A stretch of 64,000 nucleotides of DNA from Nesterenkonia sedimenti (GCF_012641515.1 NZ_JABAHY010000002.1:62001-126000), one strand, 5' to 3'; shown: positions 7,525-17,150, counted from the first letter of the stretch. Translations and numbers: made by a program. Notes: generated from the sequence alone by a model not told the origin.

Positions 7525-9183
7525 ATGACATCCGCTGTGCCCGCAACAATTGCCACCGCCACCACCGGTTTGGACCGGGCACCGAAAGGCCTCCTGCTGG
7601 ATTTCGGTGGGGTCATCATCCTCACCCAGAAGCGTCCCGAGGGGAGGGCGGAGTTCGCCGCGAAGCTGCAGGCCCGCCTGCAGAATGCCGGAATCGAGAT
7701 CGACGCCGAGGTCCTGGAAGGCTGCCTGGCCGCAGGGGCCACTGCCCTCAAGCACTGGAAGCACGCCTCCTCCCGCCGCCGCCTGCCCCGGGAGCTGACT
7801 GTGGAGGAGATCCTCGGGGAGTTCTACTTCGGTGACCTCCCCGAACCGGCGCGGCTGATGCTCACCACCGACGGCGCCGAGCTGCTCGATGAGATGTCCA
7901 CCGCCCTGACCGACCACAACATTCGCCCCGGGGCCCGCGAGCTCATCGACTACGCCCAGGCCCACGGCATCGCCCTCGGGGTGGTCTCCAATGCCCACTC
8001 CGGACGGGCCCACCGCCGGATCCTCACCGAACTGGGTATCCATGACGCCTTCGGGGTCCAGATCTACTCCGATGAGGCCGGAATCCGTAAACCCCACCCC
8101 CAGATGCTCGGCCGGGCCGCCGCCGCCCTGGGTGTGGACCTGGCTGACTGCTGGTACGTCGGTGACACGATGGACCGCGATCTGGTGGCCGGCCGCCGCT
8201 CCGAGGTCGGAGCGGTAGTGCTCACCCGTTCCCAGCACACCCACGAACCACCCTTCCCCATCAATGATGAGCCAGAAGCCGTGGTGGAGGACCCCGCTGA
8301 GCTGCTGACCCTGCTCCAAGAGGTCACCGAAAAGACCGACGACGGCGCCCCCGGCCAGCCGCAGAGCAATGGAACCACCTCCGCCGGCACCGGCCAGGGG
8401 GTCAGGGTCCACCTGCCCTCCGGGCTGCGCAATAAGGTCATCCTGCTCGACCACGGGGGAGTGGTCTCCCACAGCACCAAACCGGCACAGCCCTTCGCCG
8501 CAGCCGGCCAGCAGCTGGAGACCGTGCTGACCAAAGCCGGCTGCCCGGTCACAGCAGGCCGTGGTCTGGAGATCATCCTCGCCGCCCATGAGCAGTACAA
8601 ACAGCACAAAACCGAGGTGGACGAGAACGAGGCCTACCGGGAGATCACCGCTCGGCAGTATTGGGGGGAGTTCACCGCCGCCGCGGAGATCACCGAACAG
8701 CAGCGCCAAGCCCTGCTGGCCGAAGCAGACCAGCTCCAGCTGGCCCTCTACCACGCCAAATCAGAGAAAACCGAGCGCGAAGGGATCCGGCAACTGCTGG
8801 AACACTGCAGTGAAACTGGCCGCCGCGTCGTCGTGGTCTCGAACACCATCTGCGGCACTGGGGTGCGCAGCATCATCCGCGGCTACGGGCTCGGCGAGCA
8901 TATTGCCGGCTGGGTCTGCTCCGATGAATACGGGCTGAAGAAACCCCACCCGCAGATCTTCGAATACGCCCTGGCCATGGCCGGTGCAGCACCCGAGGAG
9001 GCCGTGATGATCGGGGATAAACCCTTCAACGATGCCTTCGGTGCCGCCCAACTGGGCATCGGCCGGCGGATCATCACCCGGGGTGGATCCGGCACCGATG
9101 AGGAGATCCGCCACGGTCAGAACCAGGGCTGGATCACCGATGTGGTCGAAACCCCAGGTCAGATCCCGGACCTGCTGATCTGA
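7525..9183 (+). CDS. Tandem HAD-superfamily hydrolase (two HAD domains in one chain)
   Basis: The 552-residue protein contains two complete HAD units. Domain 1 has nucleophile D26 in LLLDFGGVI, GVVSNAHSG (motif II), GIRKPHPQM (motif III) and GDTMDRDL (motif IV). Domain 2, from about residue 300 after an acidic and Gly/Ser-rich linker, has D309 in VILLDHGGVV, VVVVSNTICG, GLKKPHPQIF and GDKPFNDAF. In both, the usual second Asp of motif I (DxD) is replaced by Gly (DFGG, DHGG), as in haloacid-dehalogenase and epoxide-hydrolase-like members, so phosphatase activity is not assured. It sits directly behind the LacI-type operators and before the uptake genes, suggesting it acts on an imported substrate or its phosphate ester. 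Confidence 0.85.
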   Translation: MTSAVPATIATATTGLDRAPKGLLLDFGGVIILTQKRPEGRAEFAAKLQARLQNAGIEIDAEVLEGCLAAGATALKHWKHASSRRRLPRELTVEEILGEFYFGDLPEPARLMLTTDGAELLDEMSTALTDHNIRPGARELIDYAQAHGIALGVVSNAHSGRAHRRILTELGIHDAFGVQIYSDEAGIRKPHPQMLGRAAAALGVDLADCWYVGDTMDRDLVAGRRSEVGAVVLTRSQHTHEPPFPINDEPEAVVEDPAELLTLLQEVTEKTDDGAPGQPQSNGTTSAGTGQGVRVHLPSGLRNKVILLDHGGVVSHSTKPAQPFAAAGQQLETVLTKAGCPVTAGRGLEIILAAHEQYKQHKTEVDENEAYREITARQYWGEFTAAAEITEQQRQALLAEADQLQLALYHAKSEKTEREGIRQLLEHCSETGRRVVVVSNTICGTGVRSIIRGYGLGEHIAGWVCSDEYGLKKPHPQIFEYALAMAGAAPEEAVMIGDKPFNDAFGAAQLGIGRRIITRGGSGTDEEIRHGQNQGWITDVVETPGQIPDLLI

Positions 9184-9199
9184 CCCGATTCGGCCGGTG

Positions 9200-9213
9200 C
9201 TGGACCGTTCCAG
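9200..9213. promoter_or_regulatory. LacI-type operator before first binding-protein gene
   Basis: CTGGACCGTTCCAG, a near-perfect palindrome with the same arms as the sites at 7396-7435, lies 17 bases after the HAD stop codon. Confidence 0.7.
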
Positions 9214-9289
9214 TCAAAAACCGGCCAATCTTCCCTCAGAGGCTTCCTGCAGTTCACTCAACGATCACTCCCCGTCCATAACCTCGCAG

Positions 9290-9303
9290 ATGGAACGGTC
9301 CAC
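9290..9303. promoter_or_regulatory. Second LacI-type operator before first binding-protein gene
   Basis: ATGGAACGGTCCAC shares the TGGAACGGTCCA core with the site at 17006-17019. It lies 62 bases before the start codon at 9365 and 90 bases from the 9200 site, a spacing that would allow looping. Confidence 0.6.
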
Positions 9304-9364
9304 CAGCGGGTTCATCCCGGCAGACCGACCCACACCCCGAGCACACAGAAGAGGCATCACACCC

Positions 9365-11488
9365 ATGCGATACGCAGCCAAGACCACACCCGCCCGGGCG
9401 ACTGCGGCACTGAGCATCGCCGCATTGGCACTGACCGCCTGCTCAGGCGGCAGCGCCCCAGACTCCGAGACCGCACAGGCCAGCACCGCAGATGCTGTGG
9501 ACACCGGCATGACCACCGGGGCACCCGCGCTCAGCGAGGAACGCACCGCACCGGCCGGCCAGGCCCCAGAACTGGAGGAGCAGGTCGAGGCCGGGGAACT
9601 GCCCCCGCTGGAAGAGCGGATGCCTGCCGAAGCCGTGACCATCATCGGTAAGGACGGGGTCGGCCAGTACGGCGGGGAACTGCAGCTGGCCATGAACGGC
9701 AACGACGACGACTCCACCATCCGCCGCTACGCCGCCTATGAACCCCTGGTCCGCTGGGATGCCGACTGGTCCGATGAACTCACCCCCGGTGTCGCCCATG
9801 ACTGGGAGGTCTCCGAGGACGCCACCAGCTTCACTTTCCACCTCGAAGAAGGCATCCGCTGGTCCGACGGCGAACCCTTCACCACTGATGACATCGTCTT
9901 CGCCTATGAGGATGTGCTCTCCAATGAGGAACTGACCCCCGGCGGACCCACCGACTACCTCACCGACCCCGAGGGCAACTTCCCCGAACTCAACGTCATC
10001 GACGACTACACCATCGAGCTGCAGTTCGAGGTCCCCCACGGGCTGTTCCTGATGAACCTCGCCCGGGCCGAGGAGGACGGCAAATTCCACCGATTCCCCC
10101 GGCACTACCTCGAGCAGTACCACATCGACTACAACCCCGATGCCGAGCAGCTCGCCGAAGAGGAGGGGTACGAGGACTGGGCCGATATGTTCACCTCCAA
10201 GGGATGGGTGACCCTCGGCACCGGCTTCGACTCCCGGTGGATGAACCCCGATCTGCCCCAGCTGAACCCCTACATCATCGAAACCCCGGCCTATGAGGGC
10301 AACCGGATCACCCTGACCCGCAACCCCTACTACTGGAAGGTCGACGAAGACGGCAACCAGCTGCCCTATACCGACCGGCTGGTCTTCGACGTCTTCGACT
10401 CCCAGGAAGTCATCGCCTTCCGTGCCGCCGGCGGCAATATCTCCTACCAGGAGCGGCACTTCGACCACGACTTCCGGCCCCTGCTGGCCGAATCCCAGGA
10501 GGAACACGGCTACACCCTGGTCGATGTCATCTCCACCGATATGAACACCATCGTCTTCGGGTTCAACCACCACCACGAGGATGACAACCTCCGCGAAGTC
10601 TTCAACGATGTGAACTTCAAAGCAGGCCTCTCCCACGCGCTGAACCGCGAGGAGATCATCGAACTGATCTACTTCGGCCAAGGCGAGCCCTCCCAGGTCA
10701 GCCCCCGCGAGGAATCGGCCTACCACCACGAGGAACTGGCCAACCAGTACCTGGACTACGACGTCGACCTCGCCAATGAGTACCTCGACGAGGTACTGCC
10801 CGAGACCGACTCCGAGGGCAACCGGCTCGGCCCCGACGGGGAACCCTTCACCTTCAGCGTGGATGTGGCCACCGACCGTTCGGTGGAACATGTCGATGCC
10901 ATGCAGTTCGTCCAGCAGTACTGGGACGAGGTAGGCATCACCATGGAGATCAACTCCATGGACCGCGACCTGCGCAATGAGCGCCGCGACTCCGGAGACT
11001 TCGATGTGATCGTCCGCGACGGTTCAGCCGGCCTGCAGGACGCCATCCTGCGGCCGCGCTGGTACATGCCCGAGGGCACCAGCTCCACCTTCGCGCCCCT
11101 GTGGGGCGAGTACTGGGAGGACGCCGAGGACGGAATCGAGCCCCCGGAGGACCACCCGGTTTGGGAACAGTGGGAACTCTACGACGAGATCCTGGTCGAG
11201 GCCGATCCCGAACGGCAGGCCGAACTCTTCGAGGAGATCCTGGACATCTCCGCCGAAACCTTCTGGGCCATCGGCGTCTCCACCAGCCCCAACCGTGCCG
11301 GGGTCAAGGCCGAAGGCCTCATGAACGCCCCCGACACCCTCTACGAGGCCTCAGCCTTCCAGAACCCCGGACCCGCCTACCCCGCCGTCTGGTGGTGGGA
11401 GGACCCCGAGGGCGCGGTGGCCGACGACGAGGACTCCACCCAGCAGGACATCGACCAGTACGAAGGCGAAGAACTGCCGGAGGACTAG
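9365..11488 (+). CDS. ABC transporter substrate-binding lipoprotein, family 5 (paralogue 1)
   Basis: The 707-residue protein has a lipoprotein signal peptide ending LALTAC (lipidated Cys26), a Ser/Thr/Glu-rich linker, and an SBP_bac_5 (peptide/nickel/oligosaccharide) fold with YEPLVRWDADW, WEVSEDATSFTFHLEEGIRWSDGEPFTTDDIVFAYEDV and FKAGLSHALNREEII. At about 700 residues it is longer than typical peptide-binding members and closer to family-5 proteins that bind plant-type oligosaccharides, which suits LacI control, but this is inference. ATG 9365 was chosen over the longer open frame because it begins the signal peptide. It is very acidic. The permease genes follow after seven bases, and a similar paralogue lies at 17151. 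Confidence 0.9.
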   Translation: MRYAAKTTPARATAALSIAALALTACSGGSAPDSETAQASTADAVDTGMTTGAPALSEERTAPAGQAPELEEQVEAGELPPLEERMPAEAVTIIGKDGVGQYGGELQLAMNGNDDDSTIRRYAAYEPLVRWDADWSDELTPGVAHDWEVSEDATSFTFHLEEGIRWSDGEPFTTDDIVFAYEDVLSNEELTPGGPTDYLTDPEGNFPELNVIDDYTIELQFEVPHGLFLMNLARAEEDGKFHRFPRHYLEQYHIDYNPDAEQLAEEEGYEDWADMFTSKGWVTLGTGFDSRWMNPDLPQLNPYIIETPAYEGNRITLTRNPYYWKVDEDGNQLPYTDRLVFDVFDSQEVIAFRAAGGNISYQERHFDHDFRPLLAESQEEHGYTLVDVISTDMNTIVFGFNHHHEDDNLREVFNDVNFKAGLSHALNREEIIELIYFGQGEPSQVSPREESAYHHEELANQYLDYDVDLANEYLDEVLPETDSEGNRLGPDGEPFTFSVDVATDRSVEHVDAMQFVQQYWDEVGITMEINSMDRDLRNERRDSGDFDVIVRDGSAGLQDAILRPRWYMPEGTSSTFAPLWGEYWEDAEDGIEPPEDHPVWEQWELYDEILVEADPERQAELFEEILDISAETFWAIGVSTSPNRAGVKAEGLMNAPDTLYEASAFQNPGPAYPAVWWWEDPEGAVADDEDSTQQDIDQYEGEELPED

Positions 11489-11495
11489 CCTCTAG

Positions 11496-12500
11496 ATGAT
11501 CCAGTACACCCTACGCAGACTCGGCTGGTCGCTGCTGACCATCTGGCTGATCTCCATCGTCTGCTTCTTCATCATCCAGGCCCCGCCCGGGGACTTCGTC
11601 TCGGTGCTGATGGCCCAGGCAGAGGAGGACGGACGCCGGCTCTCAGCAGCCCAGATCGAGGTCCTGCGCGAACGCTACGCCCTGGACCAACCCTGGTACG
11701 CCCAATACTGGGCGTGGATGTCCGGGATCATCACCCAGGGCGACTTCGGCTACTCCTTCCGGTGGAACCGCCCAGCCACCGAGGTGATCATGGAGTACCT
11801 GCCCTTCACCCTGCTGCTGGCCGGCGGATCCATGTTCCTGACCTGGATCATCGCCTTCGCCATCGGTATCTACACTGCGGTGAAGCGCTACTCCATCGGC
11901 GACTACTTCTTCACCTTCCTGGGGTTCATCGGCCTCTCAGTACCGAACTTTGTGCTGGCCCTAGTGTTCATGTACATCGCCTTCGCCCACTTCGGCATGA
12001 CCGTAGGGGGACTCTTCTCCCCGGAGTATGTGGAGGCCGACTGGTCAGTGGCAAGGGTCATGGATCTGCTGCAGAACCTCGCGATCCCGGCACTGATCAT
12101 CGCCACCGCCGGCACCGCCGGGCTGATCCGCATCACCCGGGCCAATCTCTCCGATGAGCTGGTCCAGCCCTATGTGGTCGCCGCCCGGGCCCGCGGCCAG
12201 AAGGAGAACGTGCTGCTGATGCGCTATCCGGTCCGGGCAGCGATGAACCCGTTCATCTCCACCATCGGCTACGCCATCCCCTCAGTGATCTCCGGGGAGG
12301 TCATCGTCTCCTCGGTGCTCTCCCTGCCCACCACGGGACCGGTGCTGCTGGGAGCACTGCGGAACCAGGACATGTATCTGGCCGGCAGCTTCCTGCTGAT
12401 CCTGGGAGTGCTCACCGTGGTCGGCACAGTGATCTCGGATCTGATCCTCGCCTGGGCGGATCCCCGGGTCCGACGCCAACACTCAGGAGCCGCCCAGTGA
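11496..12500 (+). CDS. ABC transporter permease (DppB/OppB type)
   Basis: The 334-residue membrane protein starts with the characteristic MIQYTLRRLGWSLLTIWLISIVCF helix, has the extracytoplasmic loop with LRERYALDQPWYAQYWAWM, and the EAA-type cytoplasmic loop (VVAARARGQKENVLLMRYPVRAAMNP) that docks onto the ATPase. It follows its binding-protein gene by seven bases and overlaps the next permease gene by four (GTGA). It forms one half of the channel for import of the substrate held by the lipoproteins at 9365 and 17151. Confidence 0.93.
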   Translation: MIQYTLRRLGWSLLTIWLISIVCFFIIQAPPGDFVSVLMAQAEEDGRRLSAAQIEVLRERYALDQPWYAQYWAWMSGIITQGDFGYSFRWNRPATEVIMEYLPFTLLLAGGSMFLTWIIAFAIGIYTAVKRYSIGDYFFTFLGFIGLSVPNFVLALVFMYIAFAHFGMTVGGLFSPEYVEADWSVARVMDLLQNLAIPALIIATAGTAGLIRITRANLSDELVQPYVVAARARGQKENVLLMRYPVRAAMNPFISTIGYAIPSVISGEVIVSSVLSLPTTGPVLLGALRNQDMYLAGSFLLILGVLTVVGTVISDLILAWADPRVRRQHSGAAQ

Positions 12501-13675
12501 TTTCCAAACTGCCCCTGATCGGTCGGAAGCACCGCAGCAGGAACACCCCGGAAACCGATGCCGCAGTGGATGAGGCCTCGGCTCAGCGCTCCTCGGTCTC
12601 ACTGACTTGGCGGCGCTTCAAACGCCATAAGCTGGCCCTGGTCTCACTGTGGATCGTCATCGGGGTCTATCTCATCGCGATCTTCGCTGATCTCATCGCA
12701 CCCCGGCCCGCAGGGGACTACAATGCCGACTACCCCCTGCTGCCACCGCAGTCGATGACCCTGACCGATCCCGGGGACGGCCGCGGCTTCGGGCTCTATG
12801 TCCACGGCTACACCCAGGAGATCGACGAGGTCTCCTGGAACCGGTACTACACCGAGGACCCCGATGAGCTCCACCGCATCGAGTTCTTCGTCAACAGCGG
12901 ACATGACTATGAGTTCCTGGGCCTGTTCACCACCGACCGGAAACTCTTTGCCCCCGCTGACCCCGATGCTCCCTTCTTCCTGATGGGCAGCGACTCCAAT
13001 GGCCGCGATATCTTCTCCCGGGTCATCTACGGAACCCAAGTCTCGATGTCCATCGGGCTGATCGGCGTCGTGCTCTCTCTGGTCATAGGGATCGCCTTAG
13101 GTGCTGCGGCCGGGTTCTTCCGCGGGGTGGTGGATACGGTGATCCAACGCATCACCGAGCTGTTCATGTCCATCCCATCGATCCCGCTGTGGATGGCCCT
13201 GGCCGCAGCCATCCCCCGGGAGTGGGGCCCGTTGACCATCTACTTCGCGATCACCGTGCTGCTGTCCCTGATCGGCTGGACATCCCTGGCCCGAGAAGTC
13301 CGCGGCAGGGTGCTGACCCTGCGCAGTGAGGACTATGTGGTCGCCGCCAGACTCGACGGCGCCAGCCGGGTCAGGGTGATCCGAAGACATATCCTGCCCG
13401 GGCTGACCAGCCACATCATCGCCTCGGTGACCCTGGCGGTGCCGGCGATGATCCTGGCCGAGACCTCGCTGAGTTTCCTGGGGCTGGGTCTGCAGCCCCC
13501 GGTGGTCTCCTGGGGTGTGCTGCTGCAGGAGGCGCAGAACATCCGCAGTGTGATCACCGCGCCCTGGCTGCTGATCGTGCCCTCGACGGCAGTGGTCATC
13601 GCGACCCTGGCCCTGAACTTCCTCGGCGACGGACTCCGAGACGCCGCCGACCCCTACGGAGGTGCAACAAGATGA
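12497..13675 (+). CDS. ABC transporter permease (DppC/OppC type) with large external insert
   Basis: The 392-residue second permease starts with GTG overlapping the previous stop. It carries a cytoplasmic N-terminus, a first helix (LALVSLWIVIGVYLIAIFADLI) and an unusually long external segment (about residues 70-165, including Tyr- and Asp-rich stretches) before the conserved SDSNGRDIFSRVIYGTQVSMSIG motif of OppC proteins. The ATPase-docking loop is VVAARLDGASRVRVIRRHILPG. Such an insert occurs in OppC-like permeases paired with long family-5 binding proteins. Its stop overlaps the start of a 20-codon ORF. Confidence 0.92.
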   Translation: MISKLPLIGRKHRSRNTPETDAAVDEASAQRSSVSLTWRRFKRHKLALVSLWIVIGVYLIAIFADLIAPRPAGDYNADYPLLPPQSMTLTDPGDGRGFGLYVHGYTQEIDEVSWNRYYTEDPDELHRIEFFVNSGHDYEFLGLFTTDRKLFAPADPDAPFFLMGSDSNGRDIFSRVIYGTQVSMSIGLIGVVLSLVIGIALGAAAGFFRGVVDTVIQRITELFMSIPSIPLWMALAAAIPREWGPLTIYFAITVLLSLIGWTSLAREVRGRVLTLRSEDYVVAARLDGASRVRVIRRHILPGLTSHIIASVTLAVPAMILAETSLSFLGLGLQPPVVSWGVLLQEAQNIRSVITAPWLLIVPSTAVVIATLALNFLGDGLRDAADPYGGATR

Positions 13676-13734
13676 GCGAGCAGGGGACCCGACGCAGCCG
13701 CAGGATGCGGCGGGAAGCGAGCGAACGTAGATGA
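13672..13734 (+). CDS. 20-codon ORF bridging permease and ATPase genes
   Basis: An ATG at 13672 overlaps the permease stop as ATGA, and the ORF ends in a TGA (13732-13734) that overlaps the ATPase ATG (13731) again as ATGA. The peptide would be Arg-rich and hydrophilic (MSEQGTRRS... EASERR). A small hairpin (GCCGCA at 13697-13702 with TGCGGC) lies inside. It may serve only to carry ribosomes across the 55-base gap, so that the ATPase is translationally coupled, or may be chance. No homology is claimed. Confidence 0.35.
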   Translation: MSEQGTRRSRRMRREASERR

Positions 13735-15695
13735 CTGTTGTTGAAGAACGCACGATGACGACGGCGGGGCCCGAGCCGGCGCCCCTTCTGCAGGTCAGCG
13801 GACTGCGGGTGGAGTTCCCCACCGATGAGCGGCTAGTCACCGCGGTGGACGGTATCGACCTCAGCATCCGGCCCAATGAGGTGCACTGCCTGGTGGGTGA
13901 ATCCGGTTCCGGGAAATCGCAGACCGCCCGGGCCGCCCTGGGGCTGCTGGACCCACCCGGACGGATTACTGATGGGCAGATCCGCTACCGGCTGGAGTCC
14001 GGACAAGAGCTGGATCTGGCCCAGCTGAAGGCCCGGGGCAAACAGATGCGGCATATCCGCGGCGGGGAGATCGGAATGATCTTCCAGGAGCCGGCGCGCT
14101 CGCTTTCACCGATGCACACCATCGGTTTCCAGATTGCCGAGGCCATGCGGCTGCACCGGGGCCTGTCCAAACCTGCCGCCTGGGAGGCCGCGGTGGAGGC
14201 GCTCAAGGAGGTCCGCATTCCCCGCCCCGAGCTGCGGGCGAAGGCCTATCCCTTTGAACTTTCCGGGGGTATGCGCCAGCGAGCGATGATCGCCATCGCC
14301 CTGGCCGGTCAGCCCCGGCTGCTGATCGCCGATGAGCCCACAACCGCCCTGGATGTCACCACCCAGGCCCAGATCCTGCGACTGCTGCGGCGGATCCAGG
14401 CCGAGCGGGATATGGCGATTCTGTTCATCACCCATGATCTCGGTGTGGTCGCCGATATGGCCGATGAGGTCTCGGTGATGCGCCGCGGGGAGATCGTTGA
14501 ACGCCAGCCAGTGCACAGCCTCTTCGCCGCACCCCAGCATGAATACACCCGGATGCTGCTGGAGGCCACCCCCAAACTTCGCGAGGGCCGGCGGGCCGAG
14601 GCGTCGTCGTCGGCTCTCATCGATCAGGACAGCCAGGGCCATGGGCCGGCCGAGAAGACCAAACCCCTGGTGGAGGTCAAGGGACTGACCAAGACCTTCA
14701 CCCTGAAATCCGGGGTATTGGGACGACGACGCCGGCATCTGCATGCGGTAGACGGTGTGGATCTGGAGATCCTGCCCGGGGAGACCCTGGGGCTGGTGGG
14801 GGAGTCAGGCTGTGGGAAGTCCACCCTGGCCAAATGTCTGCTGCGGGTGGAGAAACCCAGTGCCGGAAGCATCACCCACCGGTTGGGCAATGAGCAGAAC
14901 CAGCAGGATAGGGCGGGTCAGGATGTCGCCACCGCCCCGGAGGCTGAGCTGCGCGGCTACCGGCAGCGGATGCGGATGGTCTTCCAGGACCCCTTCGGCT
15001 CCCTGAACCCGCGGATGACTGTCCACGACATTCTGGCCGAGCCGCTGCGCGGGGATGGCCCCGTGGCCCGTGAACGGCTGGTGGAACTGCTGGAACTGGT
15101 GGGATTGGAGCCAGAGCATCTGGACCGATACCCCCATGCCTTCTCCGGTGGGCAGCGCCAGCGCATCGGCATCGCCCGGGCCATTGCCACGGATCCAGCC
15201 GTGTTGCTGGCCGATGAGGCAGTCTCAGCGCTGGATGTCTCGGTGCGCTCGCAGATCCTGGATCTGCTGGGGGAGCTGCAGGACTCCCGCGGGCTGAGCT
15301 ACCTCTTCATCTCCCATGACATGTCCACCGTGGAGCATCTGGCTGACCGCGTGGCGGTGATGTACCTCGGCAGGATGGTGGAGACCGCACCCACGGAGGC
15401 GCTCTTCGCCGACCCCAAACACCCCTATACCGAGACGCTGCTCTCTGCGGTGCCGATCGCCGATCCGGTCCGGCAGCGGGCCCGCGAGCGCATCGAGATC
15501 TCCGGGGAACTGCCCGATCCCACCGAGAAGCCCGAGGGATGCCCCTTCCGGAACCGCTGCCGGTTCGCCCAGGAGATCTGTGCCCTGGAGGCCCCCGAGC
15601 TGCGGGAGGTCCAAGATGCCGAGGGCAATCCCACCGGACGGCGCTCTGCCTGTCACTTCGCCGAGGAGCTCAACCTCATGGGAGTCCAGCGCTAG
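13731..15695 (+). CDS. Fused double ABC ATPase (DppD-DppF type)
   Basis: The 654-residue protein contains two complete nucleotide-binding domains. The first has Walker A GESGSGKS, signature LSGGMRQR and Walker [13 protein letters not shown]; the second, from about residue 305, has [16 protein letters not shown] and [12 protein letters not shown]. The C-terminus has the Cys-containing oligopeptide/dipeptide ATPase tail ([21 protein letters not shown] ... SACHFAEE). It energises import through the two permeases upstream. A second ATG at 13755 is possible, but 13731 gives the ATGA coupling to the preceding short ORF. Confidence 0.95.
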   Translation: MTVVEERTMTTAGPEPAPLLQVSGLRVEFPTDERLVTAVDGIDLSIRPNEVHCLVGESGSGKSQTARAALGLLDPPGRITDGQIRYRLESGQELDLAQLKARGKQMRHIRGGEIGMIFQEPARSLSPMHTIGFQIAEAMRLHRGLSKPAAWEAAVEALKEVRIPRPELRAKAYPFELSGGMRQRAMIAIALAGQPRLLIADEPTTALDVTTQAQILRLLRRIQAERDMAILFITHDLGVVADMADEVSVMRRGEIVERQPVHSLFAAPQHEYTRMLLEATPKLREGRRAEASSSALIDQDSQGHGPAEKTKPLVEVKGLTKTFTLKSGVLGRRRRHLHAVDGVDLEILPGETLGLVGESGCGKSTLAKCLLRVEKPSAGSITHRLGNEQNQQDRAGQDVATAPEAELRGYRQRMRMVFQDPFGSLNPRMTVHDILAEPLRGDGPVARERLVELLELVGLEPEHLDRYPHAFSGGQRQRIGIARAIATDPAVLLADEAVSALDVSVRSQILDLLGELQDSRGLSYLFISHDMSTVEHLADRVAVMYLGRMVETAPTEALFADPKHPYTETLLSAVPIADPVRQRARERIEISGELPDPTEKPEGCPFRNRCRFAQEICALEAPELREVQDAEGNPTGRRSACHFAEELNLMGVQR

Positions 15696-15736
15696 ATTGA
15701 TGGGCACGGCCTAAGCTGGGACCCAGGAGGCGGATA

Positions 15737-16990
15737 ATGGCGGATTCAGGCAGGACTCAGCACCGCCGTACAGCCCCCACAGGTCAACGACTGTTCCCTA
15801 TCCGGGCAGTGGTGCTCGGGGCGATGCTGCCGGCCTTCCTCTACGCCATGGGGATGGGTGCGGTACTGCCGATCCTGGCCTCCTTCTCCGTGGAACGAGG
15901 GGCCACTCTGGCGCTGGCCGCAGTGATTGTCGCCGCCGCCCAGATCGGGCAGATGCTGGCCTCCCTACCGGCAGGTGTCCTCGTGGCCCGGATCGGCGAG
16001 CGCCGCTCGATGATGATCGCCGGCGGGGCAGCGGCGGTGAGCTTCGCTGCCGCAGCCCTGCTTCCCTCCCTGATGACCCTGGCGGTTTCGATCTTCCTGG
16101 TCGGTGCTGCCGGGACGGTCTTTCAGCTGGCGAGGCATTCCTATCTGGCAGCGGTGACCCCGGCTGAACATCGGGCACGGGTGCTCTCCACCCTGGCGGG
16201 GGTGAACCGGATCGGCCGCTTCATCGGTCCCTTCCTGGGTGCGGCGGTGGCCTGGAGCGGGGATCTGCGCTGGGTGTTTCTGATTGCCGTGGTCACAGCA
16301 ACCTCCGCGGCGATCACAGCGGGGCTGGCTCAGACTGAGGAGCAACAGCCCGAGGACGCCCAGGGGGCCGTAGGTAAGAAACCCTCGACCAGGGTTTTTC
16401 ATGTGATCCGAGACCACCGCCGGGTCCTGGGGACACTGGGAGTGGCCGTGGCCCTGGTGGGGATGCTGCGCGGGGCCAAACGGCACATCATTCCCCTGTG
16501 GGGTGAGGCCATCGGCCTGGATCCGGCGATGATCGCGCTGATCTACGGGATCACCAATGGAATCGACATGCTGCTGTTCTACCCCGCTGGGAAGGTCATG
16601 GACCGGATGGGTCGGCTCTGGGTGGCGGTGCCTTCACTGACCGGACTGGGCATCGCCATGGCCCTGGTGCCCCTGACGGGTTCAGCTCTGACACTGGGTG
16701 CTGCGGGGGTCTTCCTGGGACTGGTCAACGGGATGGGCGCAGGGATCATGATGACCATCGCTGCCGACGTCGCACCTTCCTATGCCCGGCCCCAGTTCTT
16801 GAGTGCCTGGCGGCTGTTGTCCAATACCGGAAGTGCGGCGGGCCCCCTGCTGCTGGCCACCGCCGCGGCCGCCGGCTCCCTGGCAGTCGGCCTCTGGATT
16901 GCCGCGGCACTGGGTCCGGCTGCATCGGCAGCACTCTGCCGGTGGCTGCCCCAGTACTCCGACCACGCCAACCACCGCCGCCGCAGTTGA
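15737..16990 (+). CDS. MFS transporter, probable efflux
   Basis: The 417-residue membrane protein has the twelve-helix layout of the major facilitator superfamily, with a loop 2-3 signature GVLVARIGERRSMMIAGG and a central cytoplasmic loop (about residues 195-220). The gene has a strong ribosome binding site (AGGAGG at 15726-15731) and starts 42 bases after the ATPase gene, so it is probably in the same transcript. Its family often exports small molecules; here it may export a product or excess of the imported compound. The substrate is not recognisable. Confidence 0.85.
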   Translation: MADSGRTQHRRTAPTGQRLFPIRAVVLGAMLPAFLYAMGMGAVLPILASFSVERGATLALAAVIVAAAQIGQMLASLPAGVLVARIGERRSMMIAGGAAAVSFAAAALLPSLMTLAVSIFLVGAAGTVFQLARHSYLAAVTPAEHRARVLSTLAGVNRIGRFIGPFLGAAVAWSGDLRWVFLIAVVTATSAAITAGLAQTEEQQPEDAQGAVGKKPSTRVFHVIRDHRRVLGTLGVAVALVGMLRGAKRHIIPLWGEAIGLDPAMIALIYGITNGIDMLLFYPAGKVMDRMGRLWVAVPSLTGLGIAMALVPLTGSALTLGAAGVFLGLVNGMGAGIMMTIAADVAPSYARPQFLSAWRLLSNTGSAAGPLLLATAAAAGSLAVGLWIAAALGPAASAALCRWLPQYSDHANHRRRS

Positions 16991-17005
16991 GGCGTCGTCG
17001 TCGTT

Positions 17006-17019
17006 CTGGAACGGTCCAG
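17006..17019. promoter_or_regulatory. LacI-type operator before second binding-protein gene
   Basis: CTGGAACGGTCCAG is the exact reverse complement of the site at 9200-9213. It lies between the MFS gene and the second binding-protein gene and places the latter in the same regulon. Confidence 0.75.
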
Positions 17020-17114
17020 CAGAAATCGGCTGAAACTTATACGGCTGTCACACCAGAGTTCACCCACCGATAACTGCTGGTTTCTACGGTGAGCCTGGAT
17101 AACCACTTGGGATA

Positions 17115-17126
17115 TCACTCGAGTGA
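17115..17126. promoter_or_regulatory. Perfect palindrome TCACTCGAGTGA before second binding-protein gene
   Basis: This 12-base perfect palindrome ends 24 bases before the start codon. It differs from the LacI-type sites and could bind a second regulator; its position would let it block transcription or ribosome access. Confidence 0.4.
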
Positions 17127-17150
17127 GACTCACCTGTGAGAGGGACAGCT

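Noticed and set aside
13832-15707. Long minus-strand frames opposite the double ATPase gene
   Set aside because: No motif or start signal; both ATPase domains on the plus strand are complete.
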